Assembly: GCF_013409425.1 (NCBI RefSeq)
Contig: NZ_JACCAC010000001.1
Location: forward strand, 744,001 to 808,000
DNA from: Nocardioides perillae
Lineage (GTDB): Bacteria > Actinomycetota > Actinomycetes > Propionibacteriales > Nocardioidaceae
Length of the DNA: 64,000 nucleotides
Direction: 5' to 3'
This document shows, in pieces, positions 18,893 to 29,002 of this stretch. A program made the position numbers and the translations under genes. Positions within the stretch are counted from its first letter, which is position 1. Each line of letters begins with the position of its first letter. A model generated the notes under the pieces. That model made no database searches. It saw only the letters and a list, made by a program, of their open reading frames with translations, and had not been told where the DNA came from.

Positions 18893-19788
18893 GCGGTCCT
18901 CCGGGATCGGGCGAGCACCAGGCCGACGACGGCCAGGCACAGGTAGGCGGCGGCGCTGCTGGGCGTGCCGCCGAGCAGGGGGTCGGTGAAGCCGAGCTGG
19001 GCGTGCAGGGAGAGGGCGGCGAGCGCCCCGAGGCCGGCGGCGGCGAGGCCGAGCGTGCGGGTGCGGTCCGGGTCGCCGGCGCGGGCGGCGAGCACGAGCA
19101 GCGCGGCCAGGGCCAGCAGCACCAACGCGCCCACCAGGTTGTAGTTGCCGGTGCTCAACGAGGGGTCGGGGTCGTTGAAACCGGGACCCCGGGCAGCGAG
19201 CGGGTCGTCGAGCGACAGCACCACGCTCGGCAGCGCCACCACCGTGGCGACGCCGGCCCACACCAGCGCCTGGCGCCCGGGCAGCCGGCCCTCGGCGCGG
19301 GCGGCGTCGAGGGCGCCCCAGCGACCGGAGGCACCGAGCAGCAGGGCGGTGTGGCCGGCCATCATCAGCCAGTAGGCCCAGGGCCACTCGTCGGGGGCGT
19401 ACATCACCGACAGCGCGATCGCCACCGACTGGCCGAGGCCGACGAGGGCGCCCAGCCGGACCCACAGCCCGGTCAGGAGCAGCACGGCAGCAGCGGTCTC
19501 GGCGGCGATGACGAGGTAGCCGAAGAACGTGATGTTGGGCAGCAGGACGTTGTCGACCAGCCACGCCCACGGCGGGAGGACCGGGTGCTCGGACCCGTAG
19601 GCGGTGAAGTAGTAGAGGCCGTTGTCGGCCTCCTCGCCGAAGTCGGGCGCGCGCTTCCAGGCGACGTTGTAGAACCACATCAGCCCGAGGGTCAGGCGCA
19701 GCACCAGGAAGCCGACGTCCTGCGACCGGCCGGGCTCGCGCGCGGGGGCGGTCAGCCAGGCCAGCGAGCCGGCGACGCGCTCACGCAC
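18889..19788 (-). CDS. DoxX/DoxD-like integral membrane protein
   Basis: A 299-residue protein with about seven or eight hydrophobic helices. The N-terminal half (VLRLTLGLMWFYNVAWKRAP, FGYLVIAAETAAAVLLLTGLW) matches the DoxX/TQO small subunit DoxD superfamily, linked to thiosulfate-quinone oxidation and sulfur redox; the C-terminal half adds three helices. GTG 19788 overlaps the radical SAM stop by 8 nt and its stop overlaps the next ATG. Its position between a TusA-like enzyme and an importer supports a role in sulfur or selenium redox (inference). Confidence 0.8.
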   Translation of the reverse strand: MRERVAGSLAWLTAPAREPGRSQDVGFLVLRLTLGLMWFYNVAWKRAPDFGEEADNGLYYFTAYGSEHPVLPPWAWLVDNVLLPNITFFGYLVIAAETAAAVLLLTGLWVRLGALVGLGQSVAIALSVMYAPDEWPWAYWLMMAGHTALLLGASGRWGALDAARAEGRLPGRQALVWAGVATVVALPSVVLSLDDPLAARGPGFNDPDPSLSTGNYNLVGALVLLALAALLVLAARAGDPDRTRTLGLAAAGLGALAALSLHAQLGFTDPLLGGTPSSAAAYLCLAVVGLVLARSRRTA

Positions 19789-20884
19789 AGCGGAAGACCT
19801 CGCGGCCCGACGCGGCGGCCGCGCCCTGGACGTCGAGGATGTCCTCCACCACGCCGAAGACCTCGGCCAGCGGGAGCGGGGAGTCGGCGATGCGCATGTG
19901 GGGGTCGGTCACCGCGACGGGGTGCCACCAGGCGCCGTCGGCGGTGAGCGTGGGCTCGGGCTCGAGGTTCTCCAGGGAGACGTGGATGCCGGTCTCCGCG
20001 AACCCCTCGGCCGCGACCGGGCGGATGACGCGGTCCTCGGCCGCGATGCCCTCCTGGTCGAGGCGGGCGTGCAGCGCCGCCACGCCCTCGGGGTCCTCGT
20101 CGAACATGGTCGCCGCCACCCGCACGCGGAAGCCGAGCGAGTGGGCCAGCCCGATGCCGTCGAGCGCGCGGGCCCACGAGCCCTTGCCGCGCTGCCGGTC
20201 GTGCAGCTCCGGCCCGGCGGAGTCGAGGCTGACCTGCAGCAGCACCGAGCGGTCCATCTCCTCCAGCACCGCCCGCCGGTTGCCGCGGCCGAAGATCATC
20301 GCGTTGGTCAGCACGGTGCGCTCGAAGCCCTCCGCGGCCTTGACCAGCTCGCCGAGCTCGGGGTGCATGAAGGGCTCGCCGCCGGTGAGGTAGACCTCGC
20401 GGCCGCCCATCTCGGCGAACTCGGCGAAGACCTGGCGGGCGGTGTCGACGTCGACGCGCCGCGCGGCCGCCTTCGGCGAGGACTCCGCGCAGCAGTAGAG
20501 GCAGGCGAGGTTGCAGTCGAAGTTGGTGTAGACCCAGAGCCGGTGGCCGACCGGGGTGCGCTCGCCCTGGCTGAAGACCGTGACCGTGGCCGAGCCCTTG
20601 CGCACCGCGAACCACCACGGGCCCTGCTCGGTCTCCGCGGCCTGCGAGGCCACGTCGTTGCCGACCATGTCGGCCCAGGCCGGCAGGTCGACCAGCACGC
20701 TCGGCTCCGCGCTGCGGATGGCGAGCAGATCGCCGTCGTCGAGGCGGCGCATCGCGCGGGTGATGAGCAGCAGCAGCCCGCTGCCGCAGTCCATGTCGCC
20801 GCCGTCGACGAGGCGCGCCGTGGCGGGGAACCCGGGGGGCGGGCTCGCGGGCAGCGCGGGGTCGGGCAGCGTGGTGGAGGTCAC
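19781..20884 (-). CDS. TusA-like / radical SAM fusion protein
   Basis: A 367-residue two-domain protein. Residues about 20-75 (DGGDMDCGSGLLLLITRAM, then DGDLLAIRS) resemble the TusA/SirA sulfurtransferase fold with the conserved Cys at C33, though CPxP is replaced by CGSG. Residues about 115-330 form a radical SAM core with C124, C128 and C131 (CNLACLYC) and the GGEP motif; no SPASM cluster is seen, and a lone Cys sits next to the last residue (FRCA). GTG 20884 is chosen because TACTGT ends 7 nt upstream; GTG 20929 is an alternative. It heads the five-gene operon; its substrate is unknown. Confidence 0.82.
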   Translation of the reverse strand: MTSTTLPDPALPASPPPGFPATARLVDGGDMDCGSGLLLLITRAMRRLDDGDLLAIRSAEPSVLVDLPAWADMVGNDVASQAAETEQGPWWFAVRKGSATVTVFSQGERTPVGHRLWVYTNFDCNLACLYCCAESSPKAAARRVDVDTARQVFAEFAEMGGREVYLTGGEPFMHPELGELVKAAEGFERTVLTNAMIFGRGNRRAVLEEMDRSVLLQVSLDSAGPELHDRQRGKGSWARALDGIGLAHSLGFRVRVAATMFDEDPEGVAALHARLDQEGIAAEDRVIRPVAAEGFAETGIHVSLENLEPEPTLTADGAWWHPVAVTDPHMRIADSPLPLAEVFGVVEDILDVQGAAAASGREVFRCA

Positions 20885-20891
20885 GCGCGGG

Positions 20892-20897
20892 ACAGTA
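20892..20897 (-). promoter_or_regulatory. -10 box of the radical SAM/ABC operon
   Basis: TACTGT on the minus strand ends 7 nt before the GTG at 20884, matching the leaderless pattern. Confidence 0.45.
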
Positions 20898-21032
20898 GTC
20901 GAGGGACGAAGGGGCGCCGAGGAGCTCACCTGAGTCCTTCGTCGCCCTTTGGCCGACGGATGGCAGGTCTTGCGGGGACGACCTCTCCTGCGGACGCCGC
21001 GGCGGCCTGGACACCCCGCCTACGCTTCCCGG

Positions 21033-21689
21033 GTGACCACGGACCCGCAGCAGGCGCCCTGGCGCCCCGAGGACGCCACCTCCCGACGCTCCTTCTGGGA
21101 GGACGCCCACCACGGCAAGGACGTCGACTCGGTCTCCTGGTGGCAGTCGGTGCCCGAGCTCTCGCTCGACCTCGTCGACCGCACCGGCGTCGGCAAGGAC
21201 GCGGGCGTCATCGACGTCGGCGCCGGGTGGTCGACGCTGGTCGACCACCTCGTCGAGCGCGGCTTCACCGACGTCTCCGCGGTGGACCTCTCGCGCACCG
21301 CGCTCGACACCGTGCGCGAGCGCATCGGCACCGCCGGGGAGTCGGTCGTGCTCGAGGTCGCCGACGTCCTCGACCTCGCGATGGGGCGGACGTACGCCGT
21401 GTGGCACGACCGGGCGGTCTTCCACTTCCTCACCGAGGAGGACGAGCGCGACGACTACCGCGCCTCCCTCGACCGCCACGTCGAGCCCGGCGGGTGGGCG
21501 GTCGTCGCCACCTTCGGCCCCGACGGACCGACGACGTGCAGCGGGCTGCCGATCGTGCGCTACACCCACGCCGACCTGGCCGCCGAGTTCCCCGGGTGGG
21601 CGCTGGTCGACACCAGCGGTGACGACCACGAGACGCCCTGGGGCACGGTCCAGCAGTTCACCGCGGTCCTGCTGCGCCGCGAGGGCTGA
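21033..21689 (+). CDS. Class I SAM-dependent methyltransferase
   Basis: A 218-residue Rossmann methyltransferase with the SAM motif VIDVGAGWSTLVDHL, acidic end of beta-2 (SAVDLS) and the conserved VWHDRAVFHFLT. The family belongs to a METTL10/13-like group of small methyltransferases of unknown substrate. GTG follows TACGCT by 6 nt, indicating a leaderless mRNA. It is divergent from the radical SAM operon across 148 bp and convergent with selO. Confidence 0.85.
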   Translation: MTTDPQQAPWRPEDATSRRSFWEDAHHGKDVDSVSWWQSVPELSLDLVDRTGVGKDAGVIDVGAGWSTLVDHLVERGFTDVSAVDLSRTALDTVRERIGTAGESVVLEVADVLDLAMGRTYAVWHDRAVFHFLTEEDERDDYRASLDRHVEPGGWAVVATFGPDGPTTCSGLPIVRYTHADLAAEFPGWALVDTSGDDHETPWGTVQQFTAVLLRREG

Positions 21690-21710
21690 GCGCCCCGGCG
21701 CCGGTCCCGC

Positions 21711-23195
21711 TCAGGTGCCGCAGAAGGTGCGGTACGCCGCGGCGAAGTCCTGCGGGGCGGGCGCGGCGTAGCGCTCCAGGCCGGGCCGCTCGTCGTACGG
21801 CGCGCGGAGGACGTCGACGAGGCGCTCGAGCGGGCCGAGGTCGGGCTCCCCGTCGCTCTCGGCGGAGCCGGTCGCCGCGGCGAGGGCCTCCTCGACGAGG
21901 TGGTTGCGCGCGACGTACACGGGGTTGGCGCCGGCCGCGACCTCCGACGACGGCGCGAGGGCCCGCCAGCGCTCCAGCCAGGCGTCGACGCCCGCGAGGT
22001 CGAGGAAGAGCCCGCGCAGCGGCTCGGCGTCGCCGGCAGCGGCCGGCACCAGCGCCCGCCAGCCGGAGGTCCAGTCGACGTGGCCCTGGTGCATCAGCCG
22101 GGTCAGGTCGTCGGCCAGGCCGGTGACCACCGCGTCGGCCGGACCGCGGCCCAGGCCGAGCTTGGCCCGCACGCCACGGGCCCAGGCGGCGCCGTAGAGG
22201 TCCGGGAAGCGGCCGAGCTCGGCCTGCGCGACCGCCACGGACTCCTGCTCGTCGTCGTGGAGGAGGGGCAGCAGCGCCTCGGCCAGCCGGGCGAGGTTCC
22301 ACTGGATCACCGCCGGCTGGTTGCCCCAGGCGTAGCGACCGCCCTCGTCGATCGAGCTGAAGACCGTCGCGGGGTCGAAGGCCTCCATGAAGGCGCACGG
22401 GCCGTAGTCGATCGTCTCGCCGGAGAGCGTCGTGTTGTCGGTGTTGAGCACGCCGTGCACGAAGCCGAGCAGCATCCACTGCGCGACCAGCTGCGCCTGC
22501 GCCTCGACGACCGCGGCGTAGAGCGCGCGGTGGGGGTGCTCGGCGTCGGCGGCTGCCGGGTGGTGGCGCGCGATCGCCAGGTCGGCGACGCGGCGCAGCA
22601 GGTCGCGGTCGTCCGTGGCACGGGCGTACTGCACGCTGCCGACGCGCAGGTGGCTCGCGGCGACGCGGGCCAGGACCGCCCCCGGCAGCACGGTCTCGCG
22701 CTGCACGGGCGCCCCGGTGGCGACGACCGCGAGCGCGCGGGTGGTGGGCACGCCGAGCGCGTGCAGCGAGGTGCTGACCACGTGCTCGCGCAGCATCGGC
22801 CCGACGGCGGCGAGACCGTCGCCGCCGCGGGCGAAGGGGGTGCGTCCCGAGCCCTTGAGGTGCAGGTCGCGCACGCGCCCGTCGCGGTCGACGAGCTCGC
22901 CGAGCAGCAGCGCACGGCCGTCGCCGAGGCGGGGCACGAAGCCTCCGAACTGGTGGCCGGAGTAGGCCTGCGCGACCGGCCGGGCGCCGTCGGGCACGTC
23001 GGTGCCGGTGAGCAGCGCCAGCCCGGCGGGAGTGCGCAGCGCGGCCGGGTCGAGGCCGAGCTCGGCGGCCAGCGCCTCGTCGAGCGCGAGGAGCCGCGGC
23101 GCGGGCGCGGGCGCCGCCTGCCACGGCACGGCCATCTCGGGCAGCGTCCGGGCGAACTGGTCGTCGAGCCTGACGGCGGTGGGGGCGACGGTCAC
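21711..23195 (-). CDS. selO: Protein adenylyltransferase SelO
   Basis: A 494-residue pseudokinase-fold enzyme of the SelO/YdiU family that transfers AMP to Ser/Thr/Tyr of proteins in redox responses. Hallmarks include [55 protein letters not shown] and [10 protein letters not shown]. It ends with FCGT, so Cys is present where eukaryotic homologues carry selenocysteine. GTG 23195 follows TACGCT by 7 nt. Length is typical. Confidence 0.96.
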   Translation of the reverse strand: MTVAPTAVRLDDQFARTLPEMAVPWQAAPAPAPRLLALDEALAAELGLDPAALRTPAGLALLTGTDVPDGARPVAQAYSGHQFGGFVPRLGDGRALLLGELVDRDGRVRDLHLKGSGRTPFARGGDGLAAVGPMLREHVVSTSLHALGVPTTRALAVVATGAPVQRETVLPGAVLARVAASHLRVGSVQYARATDDRDLLRRVADLAIARHHPAAADAEHPHRALYAAVVEAQAQLVAQWMLLGFVHGVLNTDNTTLSGETIDYGPCAFMEAFDPATVFSSIDEGGRYAWGNQPAVIQWNLARLAEALLPLLHDDEQESVAVAQAELGRFPDLYGAAWARGVRAKLGLGRGPADAVVTGLADDLTRLMHQGHVDWTSGWRALVPAAAGDAEPLRGLFLDLAGVDAWLERWRALAPSSEVAAGANPVYVARNHLVEEALAAATGSAESDGEPDLGPLERLVDVLRAPYDERPGLERYAAPAPQDFAAAYRTFCGT

Positions 23196-23202
23196 CTCTC
23201 CC

Positions 23203-23208
23203 AGCGTA
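23203..23208 (-). promoter_or_regulatory. -10 box of selO
   Basis: TACGCT on the minus strand ends 7 nt before the sel[11 protein letters not shown] lies between the two and could act as a ribosome binding site if transcription starts upstream. Confidence 0.45.
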
Positions 23209-23237
23209 CGGCGCCACCCGAGGGGGTACCGCTGCCC

Positions 23238-24860
23238 ATGCGGACCCTCTGGAAGGCCCCCGTCGCGGCAGCCGGCGCCCTCGGCGCGGTCGCCGCGCAC
23301 GACCTGCTGCAGCGGCGGCACGCGATCCTGCGCAACTACCCGGTGCTCGGCCACGCCCGCTTCCTGGTCGAGAAGATCGGGCCCGAGCTGCGGCAGTACG
23401 TCGTGGCCGGCAACGACGAGGAGCGGCCCTTCACCCGCGACCAGCGCCGCTGGGTCTACGCCTCGGCGAAGCTGGAGAACAACTACACCGGCTTCGGCAC
23501 CGACAACGACCTCGAGCACGGCTCCGGCAACGTCGTGGTGCACCACCGCACCTTCGCGCGGGCGGCGCCCACGCACGGCACGGTCGGCCAGGAGGCCCGG
23601 CTGCCGGCGGCCAAGGTGCTCGGCGGGCCGCGCGGGCGGCGCCACGCCTTCCGCCCGGAGTCGGTCGTCAACGTCTCGGGCATGAGCTTCGGCTCGCTGT
23701 CGGGCCGCGCGGTCGAGGCGATCAACCGTGGGTCGGCGATGGCGGGCTGCCTGCACGGCACGGGCGAGGGGGCGGTCTCCCCGCACCACCTGCACGGCGG
23801 GGACCTCGTCTTCCAGATCGGCACGGCCTACTTCGGCTGCCGCGACGACGACGGCCGCTTCAGCCTGCCGCGGCTCGTCGAGCTGTGCGAGCGGGCCCCG
23901 GTGCGGGCGATCGAGGTCAAGCTCAGCCAGGGCGCCAAGCCGGGGCTCGGCGGGGTGCTGCCGGGCGCCAAGGTCTCGCGGGAGATCGCCGAGACCCGCG
24001 GCGTACCGGAGGGCGTCGACTGCCTCAGCCCGCCCCGGCACGCGGAGTTCGACGACGTCGACTCGATGCTCGACTTCGTCGAGCGGGTCGCGGACGCCAC
24101 CGGCCTGCCGGTCGGCATCAAGTCGGCCGTCGGCGACATGGGCTTCTGGCGCGAGCTGGCCGAGGCGATGGAGCCGCGCGAGCGCGGCGTCGACTTCGTC
24201 TCGGTCGACGGCGGCGAGGGCGGCACGGGTGCGGCCCCGATGGTCTTCGCCGACTCGGTCTCGCTGCCCTTCCGCCTCGGCTTCTCCCGCGTGTACGCCG
24301 AGTTCGCGCGGCGGGGCCTGCACGAGGACGTCACCTTCGTCGGCGCCGGCAAGCTGGGGCTGCCCGACAACGCGGTGGTCGCCTTCGCCCTGGGTGCCGA
24401 CCTCGTGGCCGTGGGCCGCGAGGCGATGCTCGCCGTCGGCTGCATCCAGGCCCAGAAGTGCCACACCGGTGCCTGCCCCACCGGCGTCGCCACCCAGAAC
24501 CCGTGGCTCGAGCACGGGCTGGACCCCGCGCTCAAGGCCGACCGGCTCGCCAACTACGTGCGCACGCTGCGCCGCGACCTGCTGAAGGTCGCCGAGACGT
24601 GCGGGGTCGAGCACCCGGCCCTCATCGACCCGGAGTCCGTCGAGGTGCTCGACACCCTCGCGGACGGCCGGCTGCTCACCGAGGTCTACGGCTACGAGCC
24701 CGGGTGGGGTCGTCCCTCGGCCCGCGACGTCGACCAGGTCGTGGCGCTCATGCGGCAGGTCGACGACGGCGAGGTCGAGGCGCGCACCGAGGGCCCGCCG
24801 GAGACCGCCGAGCGCGGCCCCGCCACCCGGGAGACCGACGACGACCGGCCGGTCCTGTGA
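23238..24860 (+). CDS. FMN-binding glutamate synthase family protein
   Basis: A 540-residue protein with one N-terminal hydrophobic segment and the FMN/3Fe-4S synthase domain of glutamate synthase: [49 protein letters not shown] and the cluster cysteines in [15 protein letters not shown]. It lacks the amidotransferase and GXGXG domains, so it is a stand-alone redox enzyme of unknown substrate, perhaps membrane-bound. It is divergent from selO; ATG 23238 is the first good start. Confidence 0.9.
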   Translation: MRTLWKAPVAAAGALGAVAAHDLLQRRHAILRNYPVLGHARFLVEKIGPELRQYVVAGNDEERPFTRDQRRWVYASAKLENNYTGFGTDNDLEHGSGNVVVHHRTFARAAPTHGTVGQEARLPAAKVLGGPRGRRHAFRPESVVNVSGMSFGSLSGRAVEAINRGSAMAGCLHGTGEGAVSPHHLHGGDLVFQIGTAYFGCRDDDGRFSLPRLVELCERAPVRAIEVKLSQGAKPGLGGVLPGAKVSREIAETRGVPEGVDCLSPPRHAEFDDVDSMLDFVERVADATGLPVGIKSAVGDMGFWRELAEAMEPRERGVDFVSVDGGEGGTGAAPMVFADSVSLPFRLGFSRVYAEFARRGLHEDVTFVGAGKLGLPDNAVVAFALGADLVAVGREAMLAVGCIQAQKCHTGACPTGVATQNPWLEHGLDPALKADRLANYVRTLRRDLLKVAETCGVEHPALIDPESVEVLDTLADGRLLTEVYGYEPGWGRPSARDVDQVVALMRQVDDGEVEARTEGPPETAERGPATRETDDDRPVL

Positions 24861-24909
24861 CCCTGCGCGCCCCGTGCCGCGCCGCCCCCGGATGCGGTAG
24901 GAACGCCTC

Positions 24910-25554
24910 ATGACCACGCGCCCGATCCGCGTCTTCCTGCTCGACGACCACGAGGTGGTGCGCCAGGGCCTGCGCACGCTGCTGGAGGCGGCGGGCGACA
25001 TCGAGGTCGTGGGCGAGGCCGGGCTGGCGGCCGACGCGATCGCCCGCATCCCGGCGCTGCGCCCCGACGTGGCCGTGCTCGACGCCCGCCTGCCCGACGG
25101 CAGCGGCATCGACGTGTGCCGCGAGGTGCGCTCCCTTGACCCGTCGATCCACGCGCTCGTCCTCACGTCCTACGACGACGACACCGCGCTCTTCGCCGCG
25201 ATCATGGCCGGCGCCAGCGGTTACGTCCTCAAGCAGGTGAGCGGGCCGAGCCTGGTCGAGTCGCTGCGTCGGGTGGCCGAGGGCCAGTCGCTCATCGACC
25301 CCGCCCTCATGGCCAAGGTGCTCGACCGCGTGCGCCACGGCGACCAGGCCGAGCAGCCGGAGCTGGCCGACCTCACCGAGCGCGAGCGCGAGATCCTCGC
25401 CCTCATCGCCGAGGGCATGACCAACCGGCAGATCGGCGAGCAGCTCTTCCTCGCCGAGAAGACGGTGAAGAACTACGTCTCCAGCCTGCTGGCCAAGCTC
25501 GGCCTCGAGCGCCGCACCCAGGCGGCGGTGCTGGCCGCGAAGCTCCTCGGCTGA
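24910..25554 (+). CDS. NarL/LuxR-family response regulator (DevR-like)
   Basis: A 214-residue regulator with a receiver domain ([12 protein letters not shown]; phosphorylation site D58 in [10 protein letters not shown] in YVLKQ) and a C-terminal LuxR helix-turn-helix ([21 protein letters not shown]). Overall it resembles DevR/DosR of mycobacteria. ATG follows TAGGAA by 6 nt. The partner is almost certainly the convergent kinase at 25599-27209. Confidence 0.93.
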   Translation: MTTRPIRVFLLDDHEVVRQGLRTLLEAAGDIEVVGEAGLAADAIARIPALRPDVAVLDARLPDGSGIDVCREVRSLDPSIHALVLTSYDDDTALFAAIMAGASGYVLKQVSGPSLVESLRRVAEGQSLIDPALMAKVLDRVRHGDQAEQPELADLTEREREILALIAEGMTNRQIGEQLFLAEKTVKNYVSSLLAKLGLERRTQAAVLAAKLLG

Positions 25555-25559
25555 CCACT

Positions 25560-25580
25560 GCGGGCCACCGGCCGGCCCGC
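25560..25580. terminator. Bidirectional hairpin between regulator and kinase genes
   Basis: A 7-bp stem GCGGGCC/GGCCCGC with a 7-nt loop sits in the 44-nt space between the convergent stops. Confidence 0.4.
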
Positions 25581-25598
25581 CGACCGCGGGCAGGCCGC

Positions 25599-27209
25599 TC
25601 AGGCGATCGGCACCCGCCACACGACGCGGGTGCCGCCGTCGGGTGGGCACACCAGCTCGAGGTCGCCGCCGAGGCGCCGGGCCCGCTCGCGCAGGTTGGC
25701 CAGGCCGCTCTCGCGGCGCCCGCTCGGCAGGCCGGCGCCGTCGTCGCCGATCTCGACCTCGAGGCGGTCGGCGGTGGCGTGCAGCTCCACCCACGCCTCG
25801 CTGGCGCCGCTGTGGCGCGCGACGTTGGACAACGCCTCGCGCACGACGGCAGCGGTCTGCTCGGTGAGGGTGGGCGAGGCCAGCGAGTCGACCGGGCCCG
25901 ACGAGCGCACGGCCGGCGTCCAGCCCAGCACGCGGCCGTAGTCGCGCACGATGCCCTGCACCTCGCTGCGCAACGACCCCGCGTGGCTGGCCTGCAGGTC
26001 GAAGATCGTGGAGCGGATGTCGGAGATCGTGGTGTCGAGCTCGGCCACGAGGCGGCGCAGCACGGCGTCGGTGGACTCGGGGTCGCGGGCGGCGCCCTGC
26101 GACAGCGTCGACTGCACCTGCAGCCCGGCGGCGAAGAGCCGCTGGATCACCACGTCGTGCAGGTCGCGGGCGATCCGCTCGCGGTCGGTGAGGATCGCCA
26201 TCTCCTGGCGGTCGCGCACGCCCTCGGCCCGGTCGAGCGCGAGCGCGGCCTGGTCGGCGAAGCTGCGCACCAGATCGTGCCCGGGCGGCAGCGCCGGGGC
26301 TGCCGACTCCTCGGTCAGCACCACGAGCACGGAGTCGCGCACGAGGTGGGTGCGCATCGGCACCAGCAGGGCCGACACCCCGTCGCCCGCGGGCACCAGC
26401 AGCTCCTCGCCGCCGAGGGCGCGCGAGACGAGGCCCGAGCGGCCGTCGACCAGCTCGGTGATGACCTGCGCCCCCGGGCCGTCGGCCACCAGCTGTGTCG
26501 GAGAGCCCTCGTCGGAGGCGACCAGCACCGCGGCTCCCGGCGCCTGCGCCACCCGGCGTACGCCGGCCACCACCGCCGCGAGCGCCGTGCGGAGGGGCAC
26601 CTCCGGACGCACCTCCGCGGTGAGCAGCGCGACCTCCTCGAGCCAGCGGCGCTGCCGCTCGCTCACGGCGTAGGCCCGCGCGTTGTCGACGACGAAGCCC
26701 GCGGCCGACGCGAGGCCCTGCACCAGCTCCTCGTCCTGCTCGTCGAAGTCGACGCCCCCCGCCTTCTCGGTGAGGTAGAGGTTGCCGAAGACGGTGCCGC
26801 GGATGCGCACGGGCACGCCGAGGAAGGTGGTCATGCGCGGGTGGTGCGCCGGGAAGCCGTAGGAGGAGGCGTGCGTCTGCAGGTGCTCGAGGCGCAGCGG
26901 CCGCGGGTCGGCGATCAGCTGGCCCAGCAGCCCGCGCCCGGTCGGCAGCGGGCCGATGCGGGCGTGCGCCTCGACGGGGATGCCGTGGGTGATGAAGGAG
27001 GAGATGCCGCCGGAGGGCCCGATGACGCCGAGCGCGCCGTAGCGGGCACCGGTGAGCGCGCAGGCCGTGGCCACGATGCGGTCCAGCACCCGGTCGACCT
27101 CGAGGCTCTCGCCGAGCCCGATGACCGCCTCGAGCAACGACTGCGTCGCGCCGTCGGTCACGACCGGGTCCGCACCCGTGGTCTCCTCGCGCTGCCCCTG
27201 CTCGCCCAC
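25599..27209 (-). CDS. GAF-domain sensor histidine kinase (DevS/DosT-like)
   Basis: A 536-residue soluble kinase. The first GAF domain (about 25-185) contains YGFPAHHPRMTTFLGVPVR, where the mycobacterial heme kinases DevS/DosT hold their heme-ligand His (here H122/H123; from memory); a second GAF follows (about 195-335). The HisKA_3 dimerisation motif carries H351 in RIARDLHDVVIQRLF, and an HATPase_c domain with GDDGAGLP and SGLANLRERA ends the protein. A gas or redox signal is likely but unproven. GTG follows CACGAT by 7 nt. Confidence 0.9.
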   Translation of the reverse strand: MGEQGQREETTGADPVVTDGATQSLLEAVIGLGESLEVDRVLDRIVATACALTGARYGALGVIGPSGGISSFITHGIPVEAHARIGPLPTGRGLLGQLIADPRPLRLEHLQTHASSYGFPAHHPRMTTFLGVPVRIRGTVFGNLYLTEKAGGVDFDEQDEELVQGLASAAGFVVDNARAYAVSERQRRWLEEVALLTAEVRPEVPLRTALAAVVAGVRRVAQAPGAAVLVASDEGSPTQLVADGPGAQVITELVDGRSGLVSRALGGEELLVPAGDGVSALLVPMRTHLVRDSVLVVLTEESAAPALPPGHDLVRSFADQAALALDRAEGVRDRQEMAILTDRERIARDLHDVVIQRLFAAGLQVQSTLSQGAARDPESTDAVLRRLVAELDTTISDIRSTIFDLQASHAGSLRSEVQGIVRDYGRVLGWTPAVRSSGPVDSLASPTLTEQTAAVVREALSNVARHSGASEAWVELHATADRLEVEIGDDGAGLPSGRRESGLANLRERARRLGGDLELVCPPDGGTRVVWRVPIA

Positions 27210-27315
27210 GCGCCCGATCGTGCCGCACCTCGACGCGATGCGCAGGCCGACCGGCCGACCGGGGACCTCCGTCCTGGCCGCGGCGCAGCCGCTCCGGTCC
27301 CGCCCCGGGCTGGAC

Positions 27316-27321
27316 TAGGTT
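27316..27321 (+). promoter_or_regulatory. -10 box of the crotonase gene
   Basis: TAGGTT ends 7 nt before GTG 27329. The promoter is intact although the frame contains a TGA. Confidence 0.5.
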
Positions 27322-27328
27322 GCCGCGG

Positions 27329-28096
27329 GTGAGCGTCCACGTGCACCGCGACGGCCCCGTCACCACCGTGACCCTCGACCGCCCCGACGTGCGCAACGCC
27401 GTCGACGGCCCGACCGCGGCCGCGCTCGCCGACGCCTTCCGGGCCTTCGACGCCGACGACGAGGCGGCCGTCGCCGTGCTCACCGGCGCGGGCGGCACCT
27501 TCTGATCCGGTGCCGACCTCGGCGCGGTCGGCACACCGTCGGGCAACCGTGTCGACCCGCTGCCGGCGGACGGCCCGATGGGCCCCACCCGGATGCGGCT
27601 GGGCAAGCCCGTGGTGGCGGCGATCGAGGGCTACGCGGTGGCGGGCGGCCTCGAGCTCGCGCTGTGGTGCGACCTGCGCGTGGCCGCGTCCGACGCGGTG
27701 CTGGGGGTCTTCTGCCGCCGCTGGGGCGTGCCGCTGATCGACGGCGGCACCGTCCGGCTGCCGCGGCTGGTCGGCGCGAGCCGGGCGATGGACCTCGTGC
27801 TCACCGGTCGCCCGGTGGCGGCCGACGAGGCCGAGCGGATCGGCCTGGTCAACCGGGTCGTCGCTCCCGGCGAGGCGCTCGGCGCCGCGCAGGCCCTGGC
27901 CCGCGAGCTGGCGGCGCTGCCCCAGGCGTGCCTGCGCCACGACCGGCTGTCCCTGCTCGAGGCCGAGGGGGTCGAGGAGGAGCAGGCGCTGGTGCGCGAG
28001 CTCGAGCACGGCCTGGTCTCGCTGCAGGAGGTCGAGGCCGGCCTGCGCGCCTTCCGCGGCGGCGCGGGGCGCCACGGCGCCCCGCGCACGTCGTAG
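27329..28096 (+). pseudogene. Enoyl-CoA hydratase/isomerase family gene with in-frame TGA at codon 59
   Basis: Read through, this is a 255-residue crotonase: DRPDVRNAVDGPTAAALADAF, GAGGTF-(TGA)-SGADL, then EGYAVAGGLELALWCDLRVA (oxyanion-hole region) and FCRRWGVPLIDGGTVRLPRL. The TGA at 27503-27505 replaces the residue that is usually Cys (TGC) in FCAGADL. The frame continues intact for 196 codons with normal GC3, so decay is recent, the base is an error, or TGA is decoded. A stem-loop begins 5 nt after it. If not decoded, the product is a useless 58-residue fragment. Confidence 0.85.
27510..27534 (+). other. Stem-loop directly after the in-frame TGA
   Basis: A 9-bp perfect stem GTGCCGACC/GGTCGGCAC with loop TCGGCGC starts 5 nt after the TGA of the crotonase gene. 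Bacterial SECIS elements lie in this position, but their consensus is loose and such stems are frequent at this GC content. Confidence 0.4.
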
Positions 28097-28110
28097 GCGA
28101 GGATGCAGCG

Positions 28111-28974
<864 letters not shown>

Positions 28975-29002
28975 GCGCCCGCCCCGGCTGAGGAGGAGCG
29001 CC

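Noticed and set aside
21711-21720. Selenocysteine at the C-terminus of SelO
   Set aside because: The protein ends with an ordinary Cys codon (FCGT) before a TGA at the end; bacterial SelO uses Cys, so this TGA is taken as the stop.
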